Below, in pieces: positions 32,855-44,014 of a stretch of 64,000 bases of DNA. The translations under genes and the position numbers were made by a program. The stretch spans positions 1,240,001-1,304,000 of the forward strand of contig JAKZZE010000013.1 of the NCBI GenBank assembly GCA_024220505.1, read 5' to 3'. The DNA comes from Rhizopus arrhizus. Its lineage: Eukaryota > Mucoromycota > Mucoromycetes > Mucorales > Rhizopodaceae. The stretch's first letter is position 1. Each line of letters opens with the position of its first letter. Under the pieces are notes generated by a model, which saw nothing but the letters and a program-made list of their open reading frames with translations, made no database searches and was not told where the DNA came from.

Positions 32855-35800
32855 ATGTCAACAGATAATACAACATCACTGATTGTTGTACTTCGTAACA
32901 CGTCAGATGTAGAAAAAGATGGGCGCATCATTCGTTTTGGTAACGGTGCCAACCTTGATACCATTCGTTCCCTTGCTGCAGAAAAATTAGCTATTACGGG
33001 TGGCTATGCCAACATTCAACTTTTTAATTCAAATGGTGAATTATTGGGTGGAATTGACGATTTAAGACAGCAGCAGGTAGTCTATATTGATACAAAAGAA
33101 CTTATTCGTGAAACTGTTCCTGGTCCAACCAAACTTCCATTCGTGGGTAGTTTGTATGAAATGCTTCCAAACCTGTAAGCTTCTATCTAATAAAAAAAAA
33201 TATAATGTATTAACATTCATGACATAGCGATGAAGGTTGGTTGCGTCAATTTGATCGTTTTGGTCCTTTGGTTGAGATCTCTCTTTTTGGAAAAATAATC
33301 GTTGGCACAAACGATCCCAATATTGCCGAAATATTTGCTAAAGAATCAGAATACTTTACAAAAAAGATTACAAAGCCAGGTTTAGGTGAAGTCAAAGAGT
33401 TTGCTGGACAAGGCTTGTTTACTACTGATACAGATGAAATGGATTGGCAACTTGCTCATAAACTGTTGATGCCTGCCTTTAGTCCTCGTGCTATTAAGGT
33501 GAGATTAGGATATTAAAGACGGACTTTGTTAGCTAACAATGAAAATATTAGGCTTATCAAGGTGAGATGGGTATCATCGCTCAACAAACAATGAGGATCT
33601 TTGAACAATACCGTCCTGATGAGCCTGTTGAAATCCTCGAGTGGACAACCAACTTGACATTTGAGACCATTGGTCGTATTGGTTTTGGATATGAATTCAA
33701 CTTATTGGTTGATCGTGATCAAGAACAAAATGCTTTTATCGAAGCTATGTCATACTGTTTGAGACAAGCTATTCAACGAATGCAACAAGCTGCATTTGTT
33801 AAGCAATTACCTATCGAAGCCAATCGTCGTTTTGATCGTTCAGTACGTTTGATGCATGAAGTAGTCGAGAGCGTGATTCGTGAACGTAAGGCCAGTCCTG
33901 ATGCTAAAAACATAGAAAAGGATCTTTTGGGTTTCATGTTGAATGCCTGTGATGAGCACAACCTTGGCTTGTCCGATGAAAACATTAGAGATCAAGTAGT
34001 TACTTTCTTAATTGCTGGTCACGACACTACAGCCAATACTCTTGCTTGGACATTGTATGAATTGTCTAGACATCCTGACATTCAAGCAAAGGTGCTTCAA
34101 GAAATTGCTGACAATCACATCAGACACGATGAATTACCGAATACTGAACAAATCAACAACCTCAAATATATGCACCAGGTTTTGAAGGAAGTGCTTCGTA
34201 AATACCCACCTGTTCGTGTTCTTCCAAAATATTGTAAAAATGATTGTATCCTTCCCGGTGGCTACAAGATAAAAGGAAATACTCCCTGTTCCATTCAAGT
34301 CTACGCTATGCATCATAACAAGGATGTCTACCCTGATCCAGAACACTTTGATCCTGATCGTTGGACTCCTGAAGAAGAACAAAAACGTTCTCGCTTTGCT
34401 TGGTTACCTTTCAGCACTGGTCCTCGTGGATGCATTGGTATGGCATTTGCTTTACAAGAAGCCAAAACTGTATTGGCTATGTTCTTGAACCGCTTCGATT
34501 TCAAGTACGATGGCCCAGATGTTCAATGTGACTTTAAGACGGCCACTACTAAACCTGTTGATTTATTCATGACAATTCATCCACGTGAAAATTTCCCTAA
34601 ACCCAACGGCGATTCTGTTCCTCCTCAAAAGTCCGATGCTAGTTCAAACCAAGCTGAAAGCAAAACAGCTACTGCAATGCCCGTTATCTCTACTCAAAAG
34701 AATACTGATGTCGAATTGCCTCCTATAACCTTCTTGTATGGTACTCAAACTGGTACGGCTCAGGATTATGCTACTGTTTTAGCTAGTCAAGCCAAGGACT
34801 TTGGTTTTAAAAACACAACCTTGTGCGAAATGGACAAGTGGAAGGTTCTTGCTGATGGCAAATTTATTTCTGACAACAAGGACAAGAAAAAGCTGGATAA
34901 GGAATTGGTTGTTATCTGTACTGCTACCTATAACGGCCAACCTCCTGATTCTGCAGAGAAATTTGACGCCTTCTTGGATAGCAAAATGAGAGAAGACGAT
35001 CACGAAAACATCTTGACGGGTCTTTCTTATGCAGTCTTTGGTCTCGGTAACAAGAACTGGAGAACTTATCAACACTTCCCTATCAAGGTCAGCCAATGTC
35101 TCAGTGAACTCGGTGCCGAGCGCTTGTTTGCTAGTGGTGAAGGCGACAATGATAAGGATATGGATGCTGCCTTCAATGATTGGTGTGCTCGTTTCTGGTC
35201 TCACCTTTTGGAGATTCATGGTATCGCTGCTTGTGAATCTAGACCTGTAGTCCCCTCTGCTGCAACCAAGGAGAGCTCTGTTGATGTCAAATTTATTCAA
35301 CCTAGTGATAAAGAAGCATGGAACAGTGCTATAAATAATCATTATGGCAATCCAAACGCTATTATCGTCGCCAACAGTGAATTGCAAAAGGATCAATCTC
35401 CTCGTAGCACGCGCCATATTGAAGTTGATATCTCCAAGTTGTCTGGTGTTGGTGAACAAGGCCAATTGTATAGTGCAGGTGACCATTTAGAAGTCATGCC
35501 TGAGAACAGTAAAGCATCTGTGGAATCAATTGCTTTGAGCTTTGGCTGGATTCTCGATTCAGTTTTTGAAATCAACCAAGAAACACTTTCTGATGTCTCT
35601 CCTCGTTCACTTGCAGCCAATATTAAGGGTCCATGCACCATTCGAAACATGCTCACTTACTATGCCGACGTGACCTCTCCACCCTCTCGCGCTGTCCTTG
35701 GCTGCTTTGCTGCTCAATTGAAGTTGGTTGCTCCCGAAACTGCAAGCGAGTTTGAAAAACTAATTATGCCTGATGCCAACAATCAAGATCAATATCCTGA

Positions 35801-36596
35801 CTTTATCAAGCAATACCGTACTCTTTTTGACTTGATTCATGCCTATCCACAAGTCAACCGCCTTGATCTCCGTCAGTTCCTTGCTGCTGTTCCTGTCATT
35901 CAACCTCGCCGTTACTCTATTGCATCTTCACCCTTGAGCTACCCTAAGCATGCTCACTTGGCTGTGGGTGTTGTAGATGATATTGTCAACAATCGCCACT
36001 ACCCTGGTCTCTCCTCTTCTTTCTTAAAGGGTGCTCACGAATTGCCTATTCGCGCTATCCTCAAATCTTCCAAGAGCACTTTCAGTTTACCTCAAGATTT
36101 AGCTACTCCTTTGATCATGATCTCTGCTGGTACCGGTTTTGCTCCCTTCCGTGGTTTCCTTCAAGAGCGCAAGGCACAAATTGATAACTTGGGCGCAGAC
36201 AAGGTGGCTTCCAGTGTTCTTTTCTTTGGCTGTCGTCGTGCAGACCAAGATTATATCTATCAAGAAGAACTTGAAACTTATGCAAAGAATGGCGTCTTGT
36301 CTGATCTACACGTTGCCTTCTCAAGAAGTGATGAAAAATCCTCCATCAGATACGTTCAACACCAAATCCTTGCGAATGCAGCCAAAATTTGGAACTTGCT
36401 TTACCCTGCTGCTGATGATAATAGCAAACCAGCTGCTGTCTATATCTGTGGTAGTGGTGCTATGAGTCGAGATGTTCGTCGTACATTCTATAGTATGGCA
36501 ATTTCATTTGGTGCTGCCACAAATGATAAAGAAGCAGAAGCTTTCATAATCAAGTTAATAGATGAAAAGAGATATAACGAAGACGTTTGGGGTTAA
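32855..36596 (+). CDS. self-sufficient cytochrome P450-NADPH reductase fusion (CYP505-like) with extra N-terminal domain
   Basis: Fatty-acid-type subterminal hydroxylase carrying its own reductase. Three exons (32855-33174, 33228-33498, 33552-36596) give 1211 aa. Residues 1-87 precede the P450 and look like a ubiquitin/doublecortin-type beta-grasp fold (LIVVLRNTSDVEKDGRIIRF, NIQLFNSNGELLGGIDDLRQ, QVVYIDTKE). The P450 starts at VPGPTKLPFVGSLYEM. It has the I-helix AGHDTT (near 351), the KEVLRKYPPV ExxR helix and the heme loop FSTGPRGCIG (Cys about 491). The FMN domain starts at TFLYGTQTGTAQ (about 590) with TATYNGQPPDS and FGLGNKNW. FAD/NADPH parts: RRYSIASSPL, SAGTGFAPFRGFLQERK, FFGCRRADQDYIY, ending NEDVWG. 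There is no membrane anchor, so it is probably cytosolic. All catalytic motifs are intact. Confidence 0.95.
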
Positions 36597-36712
36597 ACTT
36601 TCATTTTGTATTTATTATTTTATAGATTTTTTATAAAAATAAATTCGGTTTGCATTCATATTTATTCAGTAAAATAGAGCGTAGTTTAATTTAATTGTCT
36701 TTTTATAAGATG

Positions 36713-36985
36713 CTACAAGTTGTATTCCTCATCAGAGTCAATTTCATTCAAATTGTCTACTACAACCTCATCCTCACTATCACTCAATAAGGCTGTTAAT
36801 TTTTCAGAAAACAATGATTTTTCTACCAGAACATAAGGTGTGATGTTGAATGAGAATGCTAAATCATGTAAGTTGATAGATGATGAATCGTCTACTTGCA
36901 TTGCATTGTCGTCTTGACTTATTGCTTTTTTGATGCCAATACATCGATTTGTTCTTCGTTTTGTGATTGCACTTGTAATTGATGA
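36713..36985 (-). pseudogene. acidic C-terminal ORF fragment, truncated upstream
   Basis: An open minus-strand frame reads SAITKRRTNRCIGIKKAISQ, then MQVDDSSSINLHDLAFSFNI and ends with an acidic tail (LLSDSEDEVVVDNLNEIDSD then EEYNL stop). It begins abruptly at about 36985, exactly where the plus-strand tyrosine-recombinase fragment starts, so the upstream part is missing. It could be the tail of a transposon-encoded protein or a host gene cut by the insertion. No domain recognised. Confidence 0.35.
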
Positions 36986-37662
36986 TTTTATGTAACTCTA
37001 ATCTACAGCACAAGACGATATTATTGCTCGCTATATTTACTATGTGGCGACCCAAATCAGATGTGGGACGACTACAACATCGAGATGTAACGTTTCATTT
37101 TACTGAGGGGCAAGTCACTGGAGTATCATTACTAGCTAGAATGCCAAAAGAATCACAGCAAAAGCCAACCACTTTAGGAGCGGCCAAACATTCCGAACTG
37201 TGTCCGGTGACAACACTTTACATCTTTATCCAAAAAACATTCCACTTCCGCCAAGACTTACCTGAAGATCATACACTATTCCTTACCTACCTTGATGACC
37301 GGAAACAAACAACATCAATTAGTCCGATGACAGTAGCCAACTGGATCAAGACAGACAAGAAGGAGGCCGGGATTGACACGAACAAGTACACACCACACTC
37401 CATAAGATCAGCTTCCAGTACCAAGGCCATACAGATGGGTTTTTCCTTCAAAGAAGTCAAGGATCACGCAAACTGGAGTCATAATAGCCAGACAATGGAA
37501 AAGTACTATTACAAGCCCAATAACAAAGATAGAACCAGTACTGCTATGATCAACAGTCTTACGGAAAACACTACCATATCCGGGGTCCGAACGAAGGATA
37601 TGGTAAACCCAACCCCAGCTAACGCCCGCCCATGGTACAAAAAACTTCTAGAAATGTTTTAA
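36980..37662 (+). pseudogene. tyrosine-recombinase fragment of a DIRS/Ngaro- or Crypton-type element
   Basis: The C-terminal catalytic half of a YR protein is present: LLLAIFTMWRPKSDVGRLQH (first catalytic Arg), ISPMTVANWIKTDKKEAGID, YTPHSIRSASSTKAIQMGFS (HxxR), VKDHANWSHNSQTMEKYYYK (second His/Trp and the Tyr nucleophile region). It runs open to TAA at 37660-37662. No start codon context, N-terminal half, gag or reverse transcriptase is nearby, so the element is 5' truncated. The catalytic residues themselves look intact. The inverted 17-mer downstream fits terminal/internal complementary repeats of DIRS-like elements. Confidence 0.75.
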
Positions 37663-37784
37663 AAAAAAATTACGACTTAGAAAGTTATGCAGAAAGAAGT
37701 ATTAAGAAAGGTTTAAGTTTATATATAAAAAATATTTTCAAATAAAAAAGCGCGTCTCGGAGAGTCCTTTACCATATCCTTCGT
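37591..37784. repeat. 17-bp inverted repeat at the end of the tyrosine-recombinase element
   Basis: ACGAAGGATATGGTAAA at 37591-37607 recurs as its reverse complement at 37768-37784. The first copy also forms a local hairpin with ACCATATCC at 37573-37581. Such complementary ends are known for DIRS-type YR retroelements. Here the right copy probably marks the element end just before the HSF gene promoter. Confidence 0.6.
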
Positions 37785-37914
37785 CCTCACTACGGCAACG
37801 TTCGTATTTTCTTTCTTTTTCTTTTTTTCACCATCTTGGAAATACCACAAAAAGTTTTGCAGTACTTTTAGTAAAAAAAAAACCCCCTTATTTATCCTTT
37901 TTTATATAAACAGG

Positions 37915-38934
37915 ATGAGTAATAAACCTCAAACTCAACCAATACAAAAATTACAAAGGCGTCAAGATGAATCATTATTGACAGGAAGAAAGCGTTCCCA
38001 TTCAGCTTCCTCTAATGATTCACCTTCAGTTTTATTTTCTAATAATTTTTCTGATTCTGGGTCATCATCCATGGCCTCTACGTCTAGTAACAATAATCAA
38101 ATAAAAAGAAAACGATCCGTCAATCATACAGATTCATCTTCTTCTGGAGATAACAGTGTAAATATCAGTTCCTCTTCTTCTACTTCTTGTTCTACGCCTC
38201 AAAGATTAACAGCTCAAAGAAGTGTACCTGCCTTTTTAAATAAATTATACAAGTAACCATTTATTTGTATGATGTGGACAAAAACTAATATATTATGATA
38301 GTATGGTAGATGATGAATATACAAATGATTTAATTCGATGGTCAAAAAATGGGAACATCTTTCTTGGGTAAATTAATAATGTTCATTAAAGCAAGTTGTT
38401 AACTCAAATTTAGTGGAAAGACATGAAGACTTTGCCAGGACAGTTTTACCAAGGTTCTATAAGCATAATACATTTGCTTCATTTGTTCGCCAACTCAACA
38501 TGTATGATTTTCACAAGATACCACACATTCAACAAGGTGTAATGATATCAGAAAGTGATCATGAAATATGGGAATTCAGCAATCCACATTTCCAAAGAGG
38601 AAGATCTGACCTCTTGATACTCGTTACTCGCAAGAAGAATAAGGACAGAGATACAACAGACGGAGATGCACCCAATATCAATACGTTAGCAGAAGACCTT
38701 ACTCTAGTCAAAAAGCATCGGGCAACTATTGGAAGTCAATTGATGGATCTTCACCGGGACAATGAGATACTCTGGCAAGAAACGTTGACCTCTAGAGAAA
38801 AATATCACAGGCATCAAGAAGCGATTGAAAAATTTTTGCTATTTTTAACCGCTGTCTTTTCTACAAATGATCAACTCGCCCTTGTCTCTGATAAATTTAC
38901 GAGTAAACATTTTTCCATATCTCTTACATTATAA
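37915..38934 (+). CDS. heat-shock-factor-type transcription factor
   Basis: Nuclear DNA-binding factor recognising heat-shock-type elements. Three exons: 37915-38252, 38302-38367, 38421-38934. The N-terminal 100 residues are Ser/Asn-rich with basic RKRSHS and KRKRS patches. The HSF DNA-binding domain follows: VPAFLNKLYNMVDDEYTNDL, IRWSKNGNIFL, ARTVLPRFYKHNTFASFVRQ (recognition helix), LNMYDFHKIPH, FQRGRSDLLILVTRK. A short coiled coil (LAEDLTLVKKHRATIGSQLM) stands for the oligomerisation region. The third exon is placed at 38421 because the nearer AG (38413) gives a stop. The protein ends soon after the coiled coil, so a long activation domain is absent, or a further exon has been missed. Confidence 0.85.
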
Positions 38935-38972
38935 AAAGAATTTAATAAATATGTACAACAGATGAATTATAT

Positions 38973-40558
38973 TTAGTTTGCAGCCTTTTTGGCCTTTTTG
39001 ATGGCCTTCTTCTTTTGTTCTAATTTGGCTTTTTCGTCTTCCTTTTGTTGAATACCGTATTTCATCTTTGTATAGAGTTTCTTTTGTTTACTGGTCATCA
39101 TGACAGTTGCCATTTCTTTTACTTCTTCTTCTTCAATTTCGGCAGCTGTGCGTTTCTTTGGTTTAGCTTCTTCTTCGACCTCTTCGACTTCTTCGACTTC
39201 TTCATCTTCAGCATCACTTTCAACACCTGTCTTGGGAACGTAATCGCCAGCCTTGGCTTCCACAAAAGGTGACAAGTGAGCGGGCAATTCAGCTCCTGGT
39301 TCATACAAGCTAGGCTTAATGATCTTTCTGGCATTGATACAGTCAGCTACCCACTGAGGTTGAACATAGTTACGGGACAAGATACGGTTACGAACTGAGG
39401 GACGATCCGTGATTTGATATCTAATCGTTTCGTCTGATTCAGCAAAAGGTGGATTGACACCCACAGAGGGATCCCAACTGACTTGTCCACCGCAAGATCG
39501 AATCATGAACTCAAGTGCATAACGAGGTGTTTCACGAGACAAGAAAAACTTTTGTCCTTCAAACAGACGTCCTAATTCAGCGGCTTCATGCGAAGCGGCT
39601 TGGATCTTTTTCAATGTATCGTCTTCCTCTTCACCTTGAGCAGTCGATTTGAATTCATCCAATTCCTCATCCTCTTCTTCATCCTGCTGTTGTCTGTTAC
39701 CCTTGGGCATATGTTCATCTAAATGAAAACCACCTGTTTCGTCGATCTTGGGAGGGTAGGCCATGTTGAGTTCGGTATACAACTTGAAATTCACAAATCC
39801 AACCAACGTACGATAGAATTCTAAAAAGGTCAACATCACACGGAAATCCACATCGGTAGGGATGTTTTGAGAAAACTGATAAGGCACGACCCAAGTGATC
39901 GTCTGTCCCTTGATCTCGGCTTGATAATAGATACCCTTGATGGAAAAGAAGACACGACGTAAGCTCTTGCTTTTCACTACGTAAGCTTGGAACTCGGCAA
40001 TCAACTGTTGACAATCAGCAACGATATTGGCCTTGATCTTGTTATCAGCAGGCAACATGGCAAACAAAAAGAGCATAGAGAGCGCATCGTCCAAATCACG
40101 CAGGGCATCAATGAAGGAAGGATATCGCTCTTTCACAATATGGTCCAAGCTGTAGACCGGTTTATTATTCTCTTCTAGGGACTTGGCAGCAGCAAATTCA
40201 CCCTTGTGAAGCACTTTATTCAAGCGCTTGGTAAATGCCTTATGCTCACGAAACTTGATCAAAAGAGGCTCATGTAAAAGATACTTGATATCTTTGACAT
40301 AGTAGAAAGTTGCAGGTGCCGTGCTTCCCTTGTTGGCTTTCTTTTTGTTTTTGGGTTCACGAGGATAGATTCCCTTCAGAATACAAAGACGTCTATGATT
40401 TTCCCATTTCAACATTAGATCTGATCTATAAAAAAGTACAATCTATTTTGTTGTTACCTGAAATCAGCGAGAGAGATTTGAAGCTTATTCAAAGCTTGTT
40501 GTCTTGTAATAAAGTTGGCAGCAGCTCCCTTGGTTCCTTTCTTGATCAATTTTCCCAT
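38973..40558 (-). CDS. NOP7: Pescadillo homolog (ribosome biogenesis, PeBoW complex)
   Basis: Nucleolar protein needed with Erb1 and Ytm1 for 27S pre-rRNA processing and 60S assembly. Two exons (minus): 40458-40558 and 38973-40392; 506 aa. The first exon supplies the typical start [20 protein letters not shown], and the junction restores [20 protein letters not shown]. The Pescadillo N-terminal domain continues with [25 protein letters not shown] domain lies near residues 330-420 ([47 protein letters not shown]). Acidic stretches ([24 protein letters not shown]) and a Lys-rich end complete the usual architecture. Its stop lies 38 bp from the stop of the convergent HSF gene. Confidence 0.97.
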
Positions 40559-40637
40559 CTTTAAAATTAGAACAAGAAGCTCAAATATCCAAAAAATTTT
40601 CTAATTTGTTAAAAAGATGAACATGATTTTTATAAAC

Positions 40638-40832
40638 TCAGCAAACTTCATCAATCGTCAGTAACGAAAGCAAGTGTTTTTTTTTTAAAGATTTTCTGCA
40701 TTCAGCTTCTGTCGATTGATCATTTATAAAATAAAATAAAGCTTGAATGGTTGCATACTTTGTTATTTTGTCTTGAAAAGTATCTGTGGTATCTTCTAAT
40801 TCGCTGTTCAAACATAAAACCAACTTGCCCAT
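40638..40832 (-). CDS. small uncharacterised ORF (64 aa)
   Basis: ATG-to-TGA frame with protein-like composition (MGKLVLCLNSELEDTTDTFQ, IQALFYFINDQSTEAECRKS) just upstream of the Pescadillo gene on the same strand. A possible splice acceptor (GATTCAG) lies just before the ATG, so it may be the last exon of something longer. No domain recognised. Confidence 0.25.
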   Translation of the reverse strand: MGKLVLCLNSELEDTTDTFQDKITKYATIQALFYFINDQSTEAECRKSLKKKHLLSLLTIDEVC

Positions 40833-41572
40833 CCATTTCCTGAATCATATAATTACCCTAAGGGTATTTAAGAGTGCTATCAAGAGTACAAACAACAGTA
40901 CAGTTATTCTATATGAAAAGTTGCTAAACTACGACAAATTTATGTTTAATTTTCTGTTGCTAGAGTAAAGTACTCTTAAACTCAGGACACCAGTGCTAAT
41001 ATTTGTACTATTTACGAGTATCTACCAAAGTAACAACCATCACAGTGTCACAAAGAAGTTTAAGAAATCAAAATACTCTTTCAACATTATCAGTGATATA
41101 ATGTTTGGCGTATAATGGATAAGATTAAAATCCCTTGACTTGTACAGTTCAATAAAGCGTCACAGATAAGGAATCTCTTTACATTTTGAACGTCAAAAGG
41201 TAAGGCATGAGTGACCTCTTGAAATCATTAATGGTTTTAAAAGAAACGTATTTGGACGATGAAACGATGACATGTTGCATATAGTTAACATCAAAATTAC
41301 CAAGAGGATAAGAGAAAGGCTGGCTAGGATTTAGTAGGAACAATTAGATCGAGTCGAAGGTTTGTATAATTGTTTGCTGTTTATGATCGAGGCCCTAGCG
41401 ATTTATTGTTTTTGGTTGCTTTGTTCATTGAGCAAGTAATGTTATATATAAAGCAACAGCTTTCCCAAATTTGATGAAATAAAAACTAAAAATAAATGAG
41501 TCTTGTGTGCAATACCTTTACTTTAGAATAAGGAGGGATAAAAATCACATAAAAAAATAAATATTGATACTC
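40833..41572. other. intergenic
   Basis: No gene recognised. Contains the 3' region of the transporter gene. Confidence 0.4.
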
Positions 41573-42731
41573 TTAATGTTGTTGTCTATTTAAAATATAA
41601 AAGCCAACAAGAATTAATAGACTACCAACGATGGTAGAGGAAGAGACCATGACACCTGTGACAAGAACATCTGTGATAGCTACAGCAGGAACAGTCAGCA
41701 TCACGCCCACAGCTGCAAATACTGGATTGACGAGGGCAATGATGACCATAAAGGTAGCATTATAAATCACACTCATGGAAGCAATAGCCAAGATATATCC
41801 AAATGTACGAGCATCAGGCCAAGCAAAGGATTCAATATCAGTCAAATGGAGAAGGGGGATAGGAATCCACAGGGTAAGAAAGGTAACGAGACCGATCAGA
41901 CTTGTTACAGCATTTGCAAACAAGACGGTAGGCTTGGATGGCGAAGCATACTTTTTATAGTAGACCTCGTAAAAGCCATAAAGTGAGGCACCTATACAAG
42001 AGACAAGAATCCCCACCCAACTTCCACTTTCACCTTCATCATCTTGAATTGGTTCACTTCCTGGCCAATAAGCCATGGCTAACACACCCAGCATGCAGAG
42101 CATGACAGCAACCACCTTGGATGCCATAACATGCTCTTGCAGCATCACGATCGAAAAGAGATAGGCAAAGAGACAACTGGTGTTATAGATGGCTGTGAGA
42201 TTGGACATTGAAGTCAAGTTGACGCTGAGGTACCAAATATAGGCAGGTAAAGTTATGAGTATAGAAAGTAATAAAGTAGTCTTTATGATAAATACAAATA
42301 GACTTTCGTTATTTCCCTGTGCATGATGCTGTAATTCTTTAAAGGAACGTTGAATAGATTGCTGACTTGTTTTCATGATATCTTTTAAATCTTGTACCAA
42401 GTTGTGTTTATGTTCAAGTTGAATATATTCGAATATGAGTTGTAAAGGCATAATGAATACATAACAGCAGTGACTTATATATCTTTAAGAAGGCATCAGA
42501 ATAAAATAAAAAAAGTTAGGGTAATTTTTAACTTTACAATATGAAATAAGGCTTTGAATAGTTTGTGGTTTTTTGAACGTATTGAGCAAGTTCGGTTTGT
42601 AAAACAAAAGTAATTATACAAACCGTCAACATTACTGTTGCTAAAGTTGTTTGAGATGCTTTTTCTTTTGTTTGTACAAAGTTCTCTTCTTCTTGTTCTT
42701 CTTCAATAGGTACTGTATAATAAGATGTCAT
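41573..42731 (-). CDS. DMT-superfamily membrane transporter (SLC35F/EamA-like)
   Basis: Two exons (minus): 42538-42731 and 41573-42473; 364 aa. The junction joins TNYSKPYFI to FHCCYVFIMPLQL in phase. The protein has a short acidic cytosolic N-terminus (EEEQEEENF) and about ten hydrophobic segments, for example ATVMLTVCIITFVLQTELAQ, LLLSILITLPAYIWYLSVNL, AVMLCMLGVLAMAYWPGSEP, WVGILVSCIGASLYGFYEVY and STIVGSLLILVGFYILNRQQ. The SNLTAIYNTSCLFAYLFSIV helix followed by LQEHV is typical of the EamA repeat in SLC35F/Thi74-like carriers. A vacuolar or Golgi metabolite carrier is likely. The substrate cannot be told from sequence. Confidence 0.85.
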
Positions 42732-42825
42732 ATTTTATATGCAAAAAGGCGAGAAAAAAGAGAAAAAGGATGACCAATCAATAATCTCCCACTAATCAAT
42801 GACTGTTTATTGCTTCTTTAATGCA

Positions 42826-43138
42826 TTACTGTATCTGAATGTATCTTTTGTTGGTAAATCCGTCATGATACTAATATTATTAAGAAGAATTATTCATGCC
42901 ACCTAATACTTTTACTTACCTCATCATCTTTAACCTTGTCTTTGCTGGACTCTATTTTATACTATTTAGTTTTCATCAAGAAACCAACACTTTTATGCTT
43001 AACTTGTTCGTCTTTTATGGATTGTAAAGCAAGTAATGAATACTGCTGTAGTGTATTAGCGGCTGCTTGCCTTTCATTTATTGTAGTATTGTCATTTCTT
43101 TTTGAAATAGGAACTAGCTGTTCATGATGACTTCCCAT
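42826..43138 (-). CDS. small three-exon gene, uncharacterised (73 aa)
   Basis: Exons (minus) 43004-43138, 42920-42961, 42826-42870 join in phase through two canonical introns (42 and 49 bp). The protein is hydrophilic and helical: MGSHHEQLVPISKRNDNTTI, ANTLQQYSLLALQSIKDEQ, YKIESSKDKVKDDE, YHDGFTNKRYIQIQ. I do not recognise it. It could be a small complex subunit. Its start lies 101 bp from the start of the divergent hydrolase, suggesting a shared promoter. Support rests only on splice logic and composition. Confidence 0.45.
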
Positions 43139-43239
43139 GTTGGTTGAAAACAGAAAGAAAGAGGGAAAAAAGATGCGGGCTTTTATTTTGCTTTTTTTTT
43201 TTTTTTTTTTTCCTTATTTCTTTTACACTTTTAATAAAT

Positions 43240-43947
43240 ATGCACATAAAGACATGCACCAAGAGGGGTCTTACTTATACCTTTCAATCTCCTATCAAGC
43301 CTCACGCGTATACACTTTGCTTTATACCTGGCTTTCGGTCTGATTTCATTACTTCTAAAAAATCACAAGCCGTCTATGATTATGCAACCAAACAAGGTCT
43401 TGGTTTTTTATCTTGGAACCATGCCCCTCAGGGTCGATCTGTGTATGACTATTATCAAGACAGCCTATTACTCATTCAAAAGTATAAGCCTCATTATCTA
43501 ATAGGAGCCAGTATGGGACTTTGGATAAGTTTACTTATTGCTAAACAAATGCCAATCAAAGGTATCTTGGGTATTGGAGGAAGTATCCATTTCACAGAAC
43601 GCTTGTTGAGCGAGTTAACACCGCAACAGAGAACAAATCCTGATTACGTGTGGAAGCGACCCACAGTCTATGATCCAAAAGGCTATTACGAAATACCCGT
43701 ATCGTTCTTGCTTGAATCAAGAAAGGCAATCATACATAATTTTAATGATATTCAGTGTAACAAATTGATCTTGGTACACGGTACTTTTGATCAAGAAGCT
43801 CCCATTACAGAGGCTAGAGAACTATCAAATAAATTGAGCAAATATGTGGATGTCTCGCTCTATGAAATAGATCAAGGTGATCATCGTTTATCGAGTCCAA
43901 AAGAGCTCAACATTGTGTATGAAAAGCTTGAGGAGTTGATGACGTGA
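43240..43947 (+). CDS. alpha/beta hydrolase, ABHD10-like thioesterase/esterase
   Basis: Single-exon 235-aa protein. The ATG at 43240 is chosen because the frame upstream is only a poly-T tract. The hydrolase fold is visible: TLCFIPGFRSDFITSKKSQA (oxyanion region), LGFLSWNHAPQGRS, the nucleophile elbow LIGASMGLWISLL (GxSxG variant with Ser), the acid in LVHGTFDQEAPI, and the His in DQGDHRLSS. This order and length match ABHD10-type mitochondrial (de)palmitoylases and acyl-glucuronide esterases. Its Lys/Arg/Thr-containing N-terminus (MHIKTCTKRGLTYTF) is short and not a clear signal. Confidence 0.8.
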   Translation: MHIKTCTKRGLTYTFQSPIKPHAYTLCFIPGFRSDFITSKKSQAVYDYATKQGLGFLSWNHAPQGRSVYDYYQDSLLLIQKYKPHYLIGASMGLWISLLIAKQMPIKGILGIGGSIHFTERLLSELTPQQRTNPDYVWKRPTVYDPKGYYEIPVSFLLESRKAIIHNFNDIQCNKLILVHGTFDQEAPITEARELSNKLSKYVDVSLYEIDQGDHRLSSPKELNIVYEKLEELMT

Positions 43948-44014
43948 AAAAAAAAAAGTTGAAAAAATTTCTCGATGAAAATATTTCAAAAGCCTCTTTT
44001 TCATTTTATAAAAA

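Noticed and set aside
34779..35486. 235-aa minus-strand open frame inside the P450-reductase gene
   Set aside because: It is the antisense shadow of the FMN domain exon. It has no start context or domain, and the plus frame carries all catalytic motifs.
38414..38420. Nearest AG (38413) as acceptor for HSF exon 3
   Set aside because: It gives a stop within four codons. The next AG (38420) keeps the HSF domain open.
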